A DNA stretch of 64,000 bases from Candidatus Hemicellulosilyticus sp. P3 (GCA_001543385.1 LPNH01000014.1:93621-157620); one strand, 5' to 3'. Numbered from the stretch's first letter, positions 35,176 to 44,964 are shown. The notes: a model not told the origin generated them from the sequence alone. Program-made: numbers and translations.

Positions 35176-35184
35176 TATCTTTGC
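35176..35184 (+). promoter_or_regulatory. -7 box of the que operon
   Basis: TATCTTTGC, 65 bases before the queF ATG. It matches the Bacteroidetes -7 consensus. No preQ1 riboswitch is evident in the leader. Confidence 0.6.
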
Positions 35185-35248
35185 AGCGGAATCGTTATCC
35201 GGAGCGCTACTGTTTTTCCGCTCCGTGAACAAAAAATCTGAAAACACC

Positions 35249-35722
35249 ATGCGCACTCTTTCTGAACTGGAGGACCTCCGGTCGCTGGGCAACGGGCACA
35301 CCGATTATCTCACCGACTACGCACCGTCGGTGCTGGAGACTTTTGAAAACCAGCATGTCGACCACGATTATCTGGTCACGCTGAACTGTCCGGAGTTCAC
35401 CACCCTCTGTCCGAAGACCGGACAGCCCGACTTCGCACGTATCGTCATCAATTATATCCCGGACCGGATGATGGTCGAATCCAAATCGCTGAAACTTTAT
35501 CTTTTCTCGTTTCGTAACCACGGCGACTTCCACGAGGATTGTGTCAATATCATTCTCAATGACTTGGTGCAGCTTATGCAGCCCCGCTATATTGAAGTTG
35601 TCGGCCTCTTCACACCGCGCGGCGGGATCAGCATACAGCCCTTTGCCAACTATGCCGACGCGCAGCACCAGACGCTGCGCCAGCACCGTATCGAAGCACA
35701 AATGGACCGATCCGCGCAATGA
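35249..35722 (+). CDS. queF: NADPH-dependent 7-cyano-7-deazaguanine reductase QueF (type I)
   Basis: A 157-residue enzyme reducing preQ0 to preQ1 for queuosine. The nucleophilic Cys sits in [14 protein letters not shown] near residue 54, and the substrate-binding [13 protein letters not shown] follows. GDFHEDCVN and [16 protein letters not shown] complete the unimodular type I pattern. The ATG at 35249 fits the family; the GTG eight codons earlier is less likely. It overlaps queC by four bases. Confidence 0.95.
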   Translation: MRTLSELEDLRSLGNGHTDYLTDYAPSVLETFENQHVDHDYLVTLNCPEFTTLCPKTGQPDFARIVINYIPDRMMVESKSLKLYLFSFRNHGDFHEDCVNIILNDLVQLMQPRYIEVVGLFTPRGGISIQPFANYADAQHQTLRQHRIEAQMDRSAQ

Positions 35723-36372
35723 AACCCGACACTCTCCTTATTTATAGCGGCGGGGTCGACTCGACGACGATGCTCTACGAGTACCGCGACCGCATCGCAC
35801 TGGCCCTCAGTTTCCACTATGGCAGCAACCACAATGACGCCGAATTGGCCTGCGCCCGCTGGCACTGCGCCCGGCTGGGCATCCGGCAGGTGGTGATACC
35901 GCTGGGGTTCATGGCGCAGCATTTCCGTTCGGCACTGTTTGAAGGGGCCGACGCAGTGCCCGGGCAGAAGTATGACGAGCAGTCCATGCACTCCACCGTG
36001 GTGCCGTTCCGCAACGGCATCATGCTCTCTATCGCCGCCGGAATGGCCGAGAGCGAGGGGCTGCGGCAGGTCATGATGGCTAACCACAGCGGCGACCACA
36101 GCATTTATCCCGACTGCCGTCCCGCCTTTGTCGACGCTATGGGCGCCGCCATCAGCGCCGGCACTTACGACGGGGTGGTCCTCGACGCACCCTACACCCG
36201 CCTCACCAAGGCCGATATCGTGCGACGGGGCACAGCGCTGGGCGTCGACTACGGCCACACCTGGTCGTGCTACAAAGGCGGTGAGCATGCCTGCGGTGTC
36301 TGCGGCACCTGCGTCGAACGCCGTGAAGCTTTTGCCGCAGCGGGACAGAAAGACCCTGCAATGGAGGAATAA
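35719..36372 (+). CDS. queC: 7-cyano-7-deazaguanine synthase QueC
   Basis: A 217-residue enzyme that makes preQ0 from 7-carboxy-7-deazaguanine with ATP and ammonia. The PP-loop is [11 protein letters not shown] at residues 7-17. The carboxy-terminal zinc site is [15 protein letters not shown] (four Cys). It overlaps queF and is followed by queD 28 bases later, so queF-C-D-E form one operon. Confidence 0.95.
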   Translation: MKPDTLLIYSGGVDSTTMLYEYRDRIALALSFHYGSNHNDAELACARWHCARLGIRQVVIPLGFMAQHFRSALFEGADAVPGQKYDEQSMHSTVVPFRNGIMLSIAAGMAESEGLRQVMMANHSGDHSIYPDCRPAFVDAMGAAISAGTYDGVVLDAPYTRLTKADIVRRGTALGVDYGHTWSCYKGGEHACGVCGTCVERREAFAAAGQKDPAMEE

Positions 36373-36400
36373 GATCGCTATTCATTTTTCACGAAGACCC

Positions 36401-36739
36401 ATGTATTTTATTAAAAAGACCTTCACCATATCGGCGGCACACCAACTGACGCTGCCTTACGAGAGCAAGTGCCGCTCGCTGCACGGCCATAACTGGACTG
36501 TCACCGTCTATTGCAAGGCGAAAGAACTCAACAATGACGGCATGGTCGTCGATTTCAGTCACATCAAGCATGCTGTTCAGGATAGGCTCGACCACCGCTT
36601 CCTCAACGATGTGCTGCCGTCCAACCCCACCGCCGAGAATCTGGCACGCTGGATCTGCGACCAGATAGAGCAGTGTTACCGTGTCGATGTCGCCGAGAAC
36701 GACGAGAGTCTGGCTATCTACGAAAAGGATGACTGCTGA
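36401..36739 (+). CDS. queD: 6-carboxytetrahydropterin synthase QueD
   Basis: A 112-residue enzyme of the PTPS fold converting dihydroneopterin triphosphate to carboxytetrahydropterin. Zinc ligands are H14 in ISAAHQL and the two His of LHGHNW; the catalytic Cys24 is in ESKCRSLHG. DHRFLND and NPTAENLARWI are also typical. The ATG at 36401 gives the normal length. The frame stays open upstream inside queC without meaning. Confidence 0.95.
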   Translation: MYFIKKTFTISAAHQLTLPYESKCRSLHGHNWTVTVYCKAKELNNDGMVVDFSHIKHAVQDRLDHRFLNDVLPSNPTAENLARWICDQIEQCYRVDVAENDESLAIYEKDDC

Positions 36740-36769
36740 CACAGCGACACGCAACCCGTCGACAGAACG

Positions 36770-37345
36770 ATGAGACGCTACCGTATCAACGAGATTTTCT
36801 ATTCGCTGCAAGGCGAGGGCGCCCATACGGGCCGCCCGGCGGCTTTTGTGCGTTTCAGCGGATGTAACTTGCACTGCCCGTTCTGCGACACCGACTTCCG
36901 TCTCCGCGCCACCCTGACCGCCGACGAGATTTTGCGGCAGCTGCAACCCCACCCCGCCCGTTTCGTTGTGCTCACCGGCGGCGAACCCGCGCTGCAGGCC
37001 GACGGCGCACTGGTCGACGCGCTGCACCGGGCCGGATATACCATCGCGATCGAGACCAACGGCACCCGGCCGCTGCCCGACGGCATTGACTGGGTTACCC
37101 TCTCGCCCAAGGAGGAGGGGGAGGTGGTGCTCACCCGCGCCGATGAACTGAAAGTCGTCTATGTCGGCCAGGATGTGGAGCGCTATGCCGACGCCATCCA
37201 CGCCCCGGTGTATTATCTGCAGCCCTGTGCACGGGAAGAGAACGGGCTGGCTGTCGACAACCGCGAAGCGGTCGTCGACTACTGCCTGCACCATCCCCGC
37301 TGGCGTCTGTCGCTCCAAACACACAAGATACTTCATATCCGGTAG
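36770..37345 (+). CDS. queE: 7-carboxy-7-deazaguanine synthase QueE
   Basis: A 191-residue radical SAM enzyme. The cluster motif is CNLHCPFC (CxxxCxxC) near residues 32-39. FYSLQGEGAHTGRPAAFVRF before it and LTGGEPALQ after it are standard for QueE. It performs the ring contraction to carboxy-deazaguanine. It completes the set QueD-QueE-QueC-QueF; the first enzyme, GTP cyclohydrolase I, is not in the window. Confidence 0.95.
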   Translation: MRRYRINEIFYSLQGEGAHTGRPAAFVRFSGCNLHCPFCDTDFRLRATLTADEILRQLQPHPARFVVLTGGEPALQADGALVDALHRAGYTIAIETNGTRPLPDGIDWVTLSPKEEGEVVLTRADELKVVYVGQDVERYADAIHAPVYYLQPCAREENGLAVDNREAVVDYCLHHPRWRLSLQTHKILHIR

Positions 37346-37402
37346 GAGGAGCTCCGGATGCAGAAAATAGTCCGACACGCGATATAACTGCTGATTTATT
37401 GA

Positions 37403-37411
37403 TATCTTTGC
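37403..37411 (+). promoter_or_regulatory. -7 box of the small peptide gene
   Basis: TATCTTTGC, 27 bases before the ATG at 37438. It shows that this short gene has its own promoter. Confidence 0.6.
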
Positions 37412-37437
37412 ACCATTCTTTGACAAGACACCGAATC

Positions 37438-37617
37438 ATGCAACTCACAGAATTGTACGAGACTCCGAAGCTACGTGTTATCCCCGTGAGGGCAGAGGCC
37501 GGATTCGCAGCCTCGGCACTCTCTCTCGACCAGCCGGACGAGCCGCAACAAGACGACGGTTACGAGGCGCAAGGTAATGAAAACAGCGCCTATACGCACG
37601 AGGACTGGGTGTGGTAG
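37438..37617 (+). CDS. Small acidic peptide of unknown function
   Basis: A 59-residue product: a short start MQLTELYETPKLRVIPV, then AEAGFAASAL, then a polar, strongly acidic tail (DQPDEPQQDDGYEAQ) ending in an aromatic EDWVW. Many Bacteroidetes encode short proteins of this pattern (a Y-x-x-P-K-L/I-x-V-I start and an acidic tail), usually without known function. A good -7 box lies upstream. The in-frame ATG at 37399 is before that box and is rejected. Confidence 0.6.
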   Translation: MQLTELYETPKLRVIPVRAEAGFAASALSLDQPDEPQQDDGYEAQGNENSAYTHEDWVW

Positions 37618-37727
37618 CGCCCGGGAGAGAGGGGGCGGATCTCTTTGTTTTTTCTGTACCGCATCCTTGCTGAACTAACGGACAGCATTTGCGCAGCAAG
37701 GGTATTGGACAATTGACAATATTTTTG

Positions 37728-37736
37728 TACTTTTGT
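37728..37736 (+). promoter_or_regulatory. -7 box of the holB-ricT-gldH run
   Basis: TACTTTTGT with an ATTG-type element 20 bases upstream (37704-37707). It lies 18 bases before the holB ATG. Confidence 0.45.
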
Positions 37737-37754
37737 ACGTTAATTGCATAGTGT

Positions 37755-38807
37755 ATGCGATTTAAAGACATTGCAGGACAGGCTGTTTTATGTAACCACC
37801 TGACGGAGAGTGTGGACGCTGGGCGCATTGCCCATGCGGTGTTGTTGCACGGGCCTACCTCCAGCGGCAGTCTGGCGCTGGCATTGGCCTATACGCAGTA
37901 TATTTATTGCTCGGACCGCCAGCACATGGACCCGACGACCGATGCGCACGGGCTACGGGCAGACTCATGCGGCGTTTGCGCCCACTGCCGTAAGATAGAA
38001 CAGTTGACTCACAGCGATGTGCACCTGCTTTTCCCGAACACTTCCATAGAATCGAACAAGGGGGTGAAGTCGTCGGCCGACCAGCGGAATGAGTTCCGCT
38101 CTTTCTTGTTGCAGCATCACGCCTTCGGCAGTCTTGACGAATGGTATGCCTTTCTGGGGGTGGCCAACCAGCAGGGGATTGTGCGCGAATCGGATGCCGA
38201 CGACATTGTGCGGACGCTGACGCTCAAATCGTATGAAGGGTCGTATAAGACGATTATCATCTGGATGGCCGAACGGATGAACAGCACGGCGGCCAACAAG
38301 CTGTTGAAGACACTGGAGGAGCCAGCGGACAAGACGCTGCTGTTGATGGTGGCTGAGAACACTGCAACGATTCTGCCCACCATCCTGTCGCGCACACAGC
38401 AGATCGAGGTGCCCCGTGTGACAAGCCAGACGGAATGGCCGGAGGAGTTTGCACCGTTGTTTGTCAACTGGATGCGGATGCTTTTCAAGCTGAACATGGC
38501 CCAGCTGTCGCATCAGGTGGACGGGCTCGCGTCGATGGGGCGCGAAATGCAGAAACACTTTCTGGCCTATACGTCAGAGATGGTGCGCCAATGCCTGTTG
38601 CACACTATGGCCGGAACGGCGAACGGCCTGCACACGGGTGACGAGAGGTTTGACTCGGCCTTCCCGTCGATGATTACAATCCGCAATGCGGAACAGATAT
38701 ACCGCGCCCTGAATGACGCCGCCTATGCCATCGAGCGCAACGCTGCCCCGAAGATTACTTTCATGCAGCTCTCTTTCACTCTCAGCAAATTGATTAAGAA
38801 CCGATGA
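37755..38807 (+). CDS. holB: DNA polymerase III delta' subunit
   Basis: A 350-residue clamp-loader subunit. MRFKDIAGQ and HAVLLHGPTSSGSLALALAY form the AAA+ core start; the P-loop lacks the usual GK[S/T], as expected for a delta' that does not hydrolyse ATP. The zinc module is CGVCAHC, with an upstream residue completing it. AANKLLKTLEEPADKTLLLM and ILSRTQQIEVPR are hallmark delta' motifs. It overlaps ricT by four bases. Confidence 0.9.
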   Translation: MRFKDIAGQAVLCNHLTESVDAGRIAHAVLLHGPTSSGSLALALAYTQYIYCSDRQHMDPTTDAHGLRADSCGVCAHCRKIEQLTHSDVHLLFPNTSIESNKGVKSSADQRNEFRSFLLQHHAFGSLDEWYAFLGVANQQGIVRESDADDIVRTLTLKSYEGSYKTIIIWMAERMNSTAANKLLKTLEEPADKTLLLMVAENTATILPTILSRTQQIEVPRVTSQTEWPEEFAPLFVNWMRMLFKLNMAQLSHQVDGLASMGREMQKHFLAYTSEMVRQCLLHTMAGTANGLHTGDERFDSAFPSMITIRNAEQIYRALNDAAYAIERNAAPKITFMQLSFTLSKLIKNR

Positions 38808-40405
38808 ACCCGAATGAATCTATAGAGACCCCTAAGACCAACACGACACCGAACGAGACCGCGGAACCGGCTCCGCAGGAGGTATATCCGGCGGCACCGG
38901 CCGCCGAGGATGACGATATGGCCACCGCCGAGGAGATGGAGGCGTTTATCCGGGACCGCAAGGCCAAGAAGGAACAACAAAAGAAATCCGACGAGGATGA
39001 ACGCGATATTTTCGGCGAATACAGCGCCCCCGAGAAGTCGATAGACCCTTATTTAGAGCCTGACCCGTCGCTGCCATGGCCACAGTACCGCCCGTCGGCG
39101 TTTCTGTCGCGGGGATGCAGGCAGTGCCCGAAGTCGTATGTGCCTGTCAGCGAAAGCGAGATGGCTGTATGCTCGAAGGTGACGGCCTGCGACTGGCTGC
39201 ACGGAATACGCCAACCCAGCGAGGTGCCGTTTGACATTGTGGAGGTACGCTTTAAGAACAACCGGAAGGATTTCTTCCGCATTCCCGACGGCATCAGCGT
39301 CGGTATCGGCGACGTGGTGGCGGTGGAAGGCACACCGGGCCACGATGTGGGCATTGTGAGCCTCGTGGGCGAGGTGTGTCGGTTGCAGATGAAGAAACAC
39401 AAGGTCAACCCGGACGACGCAAATATCAAAAAACTGTTCCGCCGTGCAAAAGTGAACGACATTGAACGATGGGCGCAGGCGGTCGCCGAGGAGGGGCCGG
39501 CATTGTTCAAGACCCGCCGTATTGCCGCCGACCTGGGACTTGAGATGAAGATCAACGACGTGGAGTACCAGGGCGACAACGCCAAGGCGATTTTTTATTA
39601 TACCGCCGACGACCGTGTGGATTTTCGCGACCTCATCAAATTGTTGGCCGACGCTTTCAAGGTGCGCGTCGAGATGAAGCAGATCGGCGTGCGCCAGGAA
39701 GCCGGCAAAGTGGGCGGACTGGGCACATGCGGTCGCGAGCTGTGCTGCAGCACATGGCTCACCAACTTCAAGTCGGTGACCACCAACGCGGCCAAGACGC
39801 AGCAGATTCTGCCCAACCCGCAGAAGCTGGCGGGACAGTGCGGAAAACTGAAGTGCTGTCTGAACTTTGAATATGAGGTCTATGCCGACGCACTGAAGGC
39901 GTTTCCGCCCGCAGGCACCGCCATCCGCTTCAAAAAGGGCCTTGCACTTTATAAGAAGACTGATGTCCTGCGCGGCATCATGTGGTATGCCTATGAAGGT
40001 GAAAATGACCTTTATGCCATCCCGGCCGAACGGGTGAAGCAGGTTATCGAGATGAACCAACGCCAGGAGTACCCGGAACGTCTGGAGGATTTTCAGGTGC
40101 AGCTGATGTCGACGGGGGCGTTGGAACAGGAAACCGCCAATCTGGAGATGGAACGGGAATTGAGCCGCATGGCCGACAGCCAGGCCGGAGACAACGAAGG
40201 TGAGCGGCGCGGCGACACGCGCGACGGAAAACGGCGCAACGAGCGTGAACGCCGACCTGCCAGCAATGAGCACAAAAACAACAACGGCGCACAAGGCCGC
40301 CAACGCGGTAATGAACAACGGCGCGGACAGGGCGGCAAGCCGCCGCGCCCCCCGCGCGAAGGACAGAACAACCGCAACACGCACGGACCCCGCGATGGTA
40401 AGTAA
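38804..40405 (+). CDS. ricT: RicT/PSP1-family protein
   Basis: A 533-residue protein with the PSP1/RicT core in residues about 150-440. Signatures are VGGLGTCGRELCCSTWL near 302 and LAGQCGKLKCCLNFEYE near 345, the Cys clusters that hold iron-sulfur in the Bacillus RicAFT complex. An acidic, low-complexity amino terminus (about 100 residues) and a basic Arg/Asn/Gly-rich tail (about 460-533) flank it. The tail might bind RNA. In Bacillus the complex helps RNase Y; the role in Bacteroidetes is unknown. The holB-ricT-gldH order is conserved in the phylum. Confidence 0.85.
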   Translation: MNPNESIETPKTNTTPNETAEPAPQEVYPAAPAAEDDDMATAEEMEAFIRDRKAKKEQQKKSDEDERDIFGEYSAPEKSIDPYLEPDPSLPWPQYRPSAFLSRGCRQCPKSYVPVSESEMAVCSKVTACDWLHGIRQPSEVPFDIVEVRFKNNRKDFFRIPDGISVGIGDVVAVEGTPGHDVGIVSLVGEVCRLQMKKHKVNPDDANIKKLFRRAKVNDIERWAQAVAEEGPALFKTRRIAADLGLEMKINDVEYQGDNAKAIFYYTADDRVDFRDLIKLLADAFKVRVEMKQIGVRQEAGKVGGLGTCGRELCCSTWLTNFKSVTTNAAKTQQILPNPQKLAGQCGKLKCCLNFEYEVYADALKAFPPAGTAIRFKKGLALYKKTDVLRGIMWYAYEGENDLYAIPAERVKQVIEMNQRQEYPERLEDFQVQLMSTGALEQETANLEMERELSRMADSQAGDNEGERRGDTRDGKRRNERERRPASNEHKNNNGAQGRQRGNEQRRGQGGKPPRPPREGQNNRNTHGPRDGK

Positions 40406-40421
40406 TCAAAAGCACAACACC

Positions 40422-40901
40422 ATGAACAGGCATCGGATCTGCAACGCAATGTCGCTTCTGGCGGCCGCATGGCTTTTGACGGCCTGCAACAGCGATGTTT
40501 TCTACGACGGCCACCGGAGCACCGACGAGGAGGGCTGGGTCATGACCGACCCCGTGACGTTTACCGTGAACATCGAAGACACCGCTCAGTACTATAATAT
40601 CTTCTTTGACCTGCGCGTCGGGGTGACATTCCCCTACGCCAACGCTTTTTTCTTCATCACCACCCACTTCCCCGACAGCACCTATGCAGCCGACACGCTG
40701 GAATGCCCCTTGGCCGACCCGACCGGGAAATGGTATGGAAAACTCAGCGGCCGCTATGTGGACAACCGCTATTATTTCCGCCGCAACACACGCTTTCCGA
40801 TGACGGGCTCATACTGTTTCGAAGTGACCCACGGTATGCGCGACGTCAAGATGGCCGGCATCAAGGATGTCGGGCTGCGGATGGAGAAAACAAATTTATA
40901 A
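40422..40901 (+). CDS. gldH: GldH-like lipoprotein
   Basis: A 159-residue lipoprotein: signal MNRHRICNAMSLLAAAWLLT with lipobox Cys22 (LTAC), then a beta-rich domain (FTVNIEDTAQYYNIFFDLRV...). It matches gliding motility lipoprotein GldH, which is also present in non-gliding Bacteroidetes. The start at 40422 is chosen because it gives the signal peptide; the frame upstream lies in ricT. The PBP gene begins 12 bases after it. Confidence 0.8.
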   Translation: MNRHRICNAMSLLAAAWLLTACNSDVFYDGHRSTDEEGWVMTDPVTFTVNIEDTAQYYNIFFDLRVGVTFPYANAFFFITTHFPDSTYAADTLECPLADPTGKWYGKLSGRYVDNRYYFRRNTRFPMTGSYCFEVTHGMRDVKMAGIKDVGLRMEKTNL

Positions 40902-40913
40902 TATTGCATCACT

Positions 40914-43196
40914 ATGGCATATAAAAAACGCGAGGCAGACACACAGGAGAAGAAAAGCTATAAGACTCTATGGAAGGTTTTTGCCGGGATATGGATGTTC
41001 GTGTTTCTTTTCTTTCTGCTGTTGTCGCTGGGCTGGCTGGGGTTTATGCCTTCTTTCGAAGAGCTGGAGAACCCCAGGAGCAACCAAGCCAGCGAGGTGA
41101 TAGCCAGCGACGGCGAGATTTTGGGGTTCATCGGCATCGAGAACAGGTCGAATGTGAGTTATGACGAACTGTCGACCAACCTGGTCAACGCCCTCGTCGC
41201 CACCGAGGACGCCCGCTTCTATAAACACTCGGGCATCGATGCCAGAAGTCTGGGCCGTGTCTTTTTCAAGACGCTTATCGGACGCCACAGCAACAGCGGC
41301 GGCGGCAGCACAATCACCCAGCAACTGGCCAAGAACCTTTTCCCCCGCGAACAGAAAGGCAAGCTGGGCACAATCTATTCCAAATTCAAAGAATGGGTGG
41401 TGGCTGTCAAACTGGAGCACAACTATTCCAAGCAGGAGATAATCACCATGTATTTCAATACGGTGGATTTCGGCAGCAACGCCTATGGCATCAAGACAGC
41501 CGCCAAGACGTTCTTTGACAAGACGCCGGCCGAGCTGAGTGTCCCTGAGGCGGCCATGCTGGTGGGTCTGTTGAAAGCGCCCACTGCCTACAGCCCTATC
41601 CTGCACTACGATAATGCGCTGCAACGGCGCAACGTGGTGCTGAGCCAGATGAACCGCTATGACTATCTGGACGATGCGACGACAGACAGCCTGAAGTCTG
41701 TACCTATTGACATCAGCCATTATGCTCCGCAAAGCCACAATGAGGGCCTGGCCACCTATCTGCGTGAATATATCCGCGAATATATGAAAGACTGGTGCAA
41801 GCACCATCGCAAGCCCGACGGCGAACGCTATGATGTGCACAAGGACGGGTTGCGTATCTACACCACCATTGACTCACGGATGCAGCGATATGCGGAGGAA
41901 GCCGTCTATCAGCACTTCTCGGAGGAGATTCAGCCTGCTTTCTTCCGCGAGCTGGCTACACGCAAGGGCAATCCGTTTTCGGGCATCACTCCCGAGCAAC
42001 AGAAAAAACTGCTCACGCAGGCCATGCGCCAAAGCGACCGCTACCATCATCTGAAACGCAGAGGTATGAATGAGCAGGAAATACGCGAGGTTTTCGACCA
42101 TAAGGTGAAAATGCGCGTTTTTGCCTATCGCACCAAACACAACCCGCACGACTGGGTCGACACCGTGATGTCGCCGTGGGACTCGCTGCTCTACTACAAG
42201 AAGTTTCTCAATGCGGGCATGATGTCGGTAGAGCCCGGCACCGGCTATGTCCGGGCATATGTGGGCGGCATCAACTATCGCTATTTCAAATTCGACAATG
42301 TGAAGAGCCACCGTCAGGTGGGATCGACCTTCAAGCCTTTCGTCTATACGATGGCGCTGCAAGATCTGGGTATGTTTCCCTGTACCGAGGTGCCCAACTC
42401 GGAGGTCTGTTTCGAGACATGGAACGGCCCCGACTGGTGCCCGAAGAATTCGAGCCACGAACGCGAAGGAGAGATGGTGACGCTAAAATGGGCATTGGCG
42501 CATTCCATCAACTGGGTGTCGGCCTATCTGATGAAGCAAGGGTCGCCCCAGCAGGTGGCCAATATCGCCCGCAAGATGGGTGTGAAGAGCAAGATCGAAG
42601 CGGTGCCGTCAATCTGTGTCGGCACACCCGAGATCACGGTCTATGAGATGGCCGGGGCTATGGCCACTTTCGCCAACAAGGGTGAGTATGTCGAGCCCAT
42701 TTTCATCACGCGCATCGAGGACAATAAGGGCGCTGTGTTGGAACAGTTCACGCCGGCACGCCAGGATGCCGTCAGCGAGAAGACCGCCTATCTGATGCTG
42801 CATCTGATGAAAGGTGTGGTGGAAAGCGGAACAGGTGTGCGGCTGAACTACAAGTATCATTTGAATGATTACACCACGGCCATCGCAGGCAAGACCGGCA
42901 CCACACAAAACAATTCGGACTGCTGGTTTGTGGGCATCACACCCAAGCTGGCCACCGCCATCTGGACCGGCGGCGAGGTGCGCTCCATCCATTTCCGCAA
43001 CATGACCTACGGACAGGGGGCCTCGATGGCGCTGCCTATCTTCGGCTATTATATGCAACGTATCTACCGCGACCCACGGCTGGCTTTTCCGCGCCGCGAT
43101 TTCGACCGGCCCAGCCAACCGCTCGACACGGAGCTGGACTGCACCAAGTTTAACCAGGAAATTGAGCATGAGGATGGCGACTTGTGGCTCTTCTGA
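40914..43196 (+). CDS. Class A penicillin-binding protein (PBP1A type)
   Basis: A 760-residue bifunctional peptidoglycan synthase. One membrane anchor lies near residues 24-44. The GT51 domain starts near 70 with ALVATEDARFYKHSGID (catalytic Glu near 96) and GGGSTITQQLAKNLF. The transpeptidase domain has STFK in GSTFKPFVYTM near 471, SxN in AHSINWVSAY near 531 and KTG in AGKTGTTQN near 660. It follows gldH as usual in the phylum, and its end overlaps rlmN by 29 bases. Confidence 0.95.
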   Translation: MAYKKREADTQEKKSYKTLWKVFAGIWMFVFLFFLLLSLGWLGFMPSFEELENPRSNQASEVIASDGEILGFIGIENRSNVSYDELSTNLVNALVATEDARFYKHSGIDARSLGRVFFKTLIGRHSNSGGGSTITQQLAKNLFPREQKGKLGTIYSKFKEWVVAVKLEHNYSKQEIITMYFNTVDFGSNAYGIKTAAKTFFDKTPAELSVPEAAMLVGLLKAPTAYSPILHYDNALQRRNVVLSQMNRYDYLDDATTDSLKSVPIDISHYAPQSHNEGLATYLREYIREYMKDWCKHHRKPDGERYDVHKDGLRIYTTIDSRMQRYAEEAVYQHFSEEIQPAFFRELATRKGNPFSGITPEQQKKLLTQAMRQSDRYHHLKRRGMNEQEIREVFDHKVKMRVFAYRTKHNPHDWVDTVMSPWDSLLYYKKFLNAGMMSVEPGTGYVRAYVGGINYRYFKFDNVKSHRQVGSTFKPFVYTMALQDLGMFPCTEVPNSEVCFETWNGPDWCPKNSSHEREGEMVTLKWALAHSINWVSAYLMKQGSPQQVANIARKMGVKSKIEAVPSICVGTPEITVYEMAGAMATFANKGEYVEPIFITRIEDNKGAVLEQFTPARQDAVSEKTAYLMLHLMKGVVESGTGVRLNYKYHLNDYTTAIAGKTGTTQNNSDCWFVGITPKLATAIWTGGEVRSIHFRNMTYGQGASMALPIFGYYMQRIYRDPRLAFPRRDFDRPSQPLDTELDCTKFNQEIEHEDGDLWLF

Positions 43197-44253
43197 TCGT
43201 GGCAGGACCAACCTGTTCGGCCTGACGTTGGCGCAGCTGCAGCAGCTGTGCGGGACGCTCGGTTTTCCGCGCTATACCGCCCGGCAGATATGCGACTGGC
43301 TCTATGTAAAACAGGTGACAGACATTGCCGACATGACCAACCTCTCGATGGCCACGCGCCGGCGGCTGGCCGAGACAGCCGTTGTCAGGCATGTGGCGCC
43401 CGGCGCCTGCCAGACATCGAAAGACGGCACCCGCAAATATCTTTTTGACTGCGATGACGACGGCGACACACAAGCTGTGGAGGCGGTGTTCATACCCGAT
43501 GCCGATCGGGCCACACTCTGCGTGTCGTGTCAACGGGGCTGCAAGATGGGATGCCGCTTTTGTGTCACCGGGAGGCAAGGGTTCCACGGACAGCTCGACG
43601 CCGGCGCCATCATGAGCCAAGTGACAGGCATCGAGGAACACAGCCGGTTGACGAACATTGTGTTCATGGGCATGGGAGAGCCGATGGACAATTACGACAG
43701 TGTGCTGGCCGCCACGGAGATATTGACTGCTGAATGGGGGCTGGGATGGAGCCCGAAGCGCATCACGGTGTCGTCGGTGGGCATCACCCCCGCCCTGCAG
43801 CGTTTTTTGGACGAGAGCCGCTGCCACTTAGCCATCAGCCTGCACAACCCTTTCGGCGACGAACGGATGCAGCTGATGCCTGCACAAAAAGCCTACCCCG
43901 TCGCCGAAACAGTGGCGCTGCTGCGCCGCTACGACTGGAGCGGACAACGGCGAGTCTCGTTCGAATATATCATGTTTGACGGCATCAACGACAGCCGGCG
44001 TCACGCCGACGGCCTGCTGCACCTGTTGCAGGGGCTGCCGTGCCGTATCAATCTTATCCGTTTCCACAGCGCCCCCGGCATGCCTTTCCGCCCCTCACCT
44101 GACAAAAGGATTCAGTCCTTCCAGGACTATCTGAACCGCCATGGCGGCAGGACGGCGGACAACTCCTCGATCATCACCTGCACCCTGCGGGCATCGCGCG
44201 GCGAGGATATCATGGCAGCATGCGGGCTGCTGGCCGGACAACGCCGATCGTAA
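43168..44253 (+). CDS. rlmN: 23S rRNA / tRNA adenine-C2 methyltransferase RlmN
   Basis: A 361-residue radical SAM methyltransferase acting on A2503 of 23S rRNA (and A37 of some tRNAs). The cluster motif is CKMGCRFC near residues 122-129. MGMGEPMDNYDSVLAA, SSVGITPALQRF and ISLHNPFGDER are typical. The methylated Cys near the end is in ITCTLRASRGEDI. Two ATGs (43168 and 43174) are possible, both inside the PBP gene end. Confidence 0.95.
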   Translation: MRMATCGSSDRGRTNLFGLTLAQLQQLCGTLGFPRYTARQICDWLYVKQVTDIADMTNLSMATRRRLAETAVVRHVAPGACQTSKDGTRKYLFDCDDDGDTQAVEAVFIPDADRATLCVSCQRGCKMGCRFCVTGRQGFHGQLDAGAIMSQVTGIEEHSRLTNIVFMGMGEPMDNYDSVLAATEILTAEWGLGWSPKRITVSSVGITPALQRFLDESRCHLAISLHNPFGDERMQLMPAQKAYPVAETVALLRRYDWSGQRRVSFEYIMFDGINDSRRHADGLLHLLQGLPCRINLIRFHSAPGMPFRPSPDKRIQSFQDYLNRHGGRTADNSSIITCTLRASRGEDIMAACGLLAGQRRS

Positions 44254-44289
44254 TGTAACAACTGTATCACTAACCCAAGAAACACCGAC

Positions 44290-44964
44290 ATGCAAGTCAA
44301 ACCGGAACTGACCCGGCTGGTATTCGAAAAAAGCCAGCTCAAAGAAGAAGTGTATCGAGCCACCCGCGAGAGTTTCGATATATTCCGCGACATCACCCAG
44401 AAAATCAACACCCGATTTGAAGAACAGAAGCGCTCACAGCAAAGCAACGTCCGTTTTGAGTTTGCCGACCGGGGCGACTTCGAATTCCAAATCTCTTTCG
44501 GCGGCGACATATTGCTGTTTATGATGCATAGCAATATATTTGCATTCTCACGCGACCACCAGGTGATGAAGACTCCCTATATCCGTGAGGACTCCACCCG
44601 CTCTTATTGCGGAGTCATACATATCTACAATTTTCTTGCCGACTCGTTCATCTACCAGCGCGACAACGACCTGGGATATCTTATCGGGCGTGTCTTTATC
44701 AACCGCGAACGGCATTATTTCATCGAGGGGAAACGGGAGCTGGGTATGCTCTACAACAATTTCAACACCTCTGTCATCGAAACCGGCACGGTGCAAAGCA
44801 TCATTGAATCTGCCATCGAGTATACCACCAATTTCGACCTGCTGACACCTCCCTACGACGAAGTGAAGATGGTGTCTGTGGGCGAAATGCGGGCCACCAT
44901 GGATAAAAAATCCATTGTCACTGGAAAACGGTTGGGCTTTCGCTTCCAGTCAGATACAGACTGA
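44290..44964 (+). CDS. Conserved hypothetical protein
   Basis: A 224-residue soluble protein without signal peptide or membrane segments. It is helical at the start (EKSQLKEEVYRATRESFDIF) and then beta/alpha. I recall close relatives in Bacteroidetes annotated only as hypothetical, and no catalytic motif is evident. It starts 36 bases after rlmN and may be co-transcribed. Confidence 0.7.
   Translation: MQVKPELTRLVFEKSQLKEEVYRATRESFDIFRDITQKINTRFEEQKRSQQSNVRFEFADRGDFEFQISFGGDILLFMMHSNIFAFSRDHQVMKTPYIREDSTRSYCGVIHIYNFLADSFIYQRDNDLGYLIGRVFINRERHYFIEGKRELGMLYNNFNTSVIETGTVQSIIESAIEYTTNFDLLTPPYDEVKMVSVGEMRATMDKKSIVTGKRLGFRFQSDTD

Noticed and set aside
35107..35248. preQ1 riboswitch before queF
   Set aside because: The leader has no short stem-loop with an A-rich tail typical of preQ1 aptamers; only a promoter box is visible.
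37800..37900. Loss of the Walker A lysine in the delta' subunit
   Set aside because: A degenerate P-loop is normal for delta', which does not hydrolyse ATP, so it is not a sign of decay.
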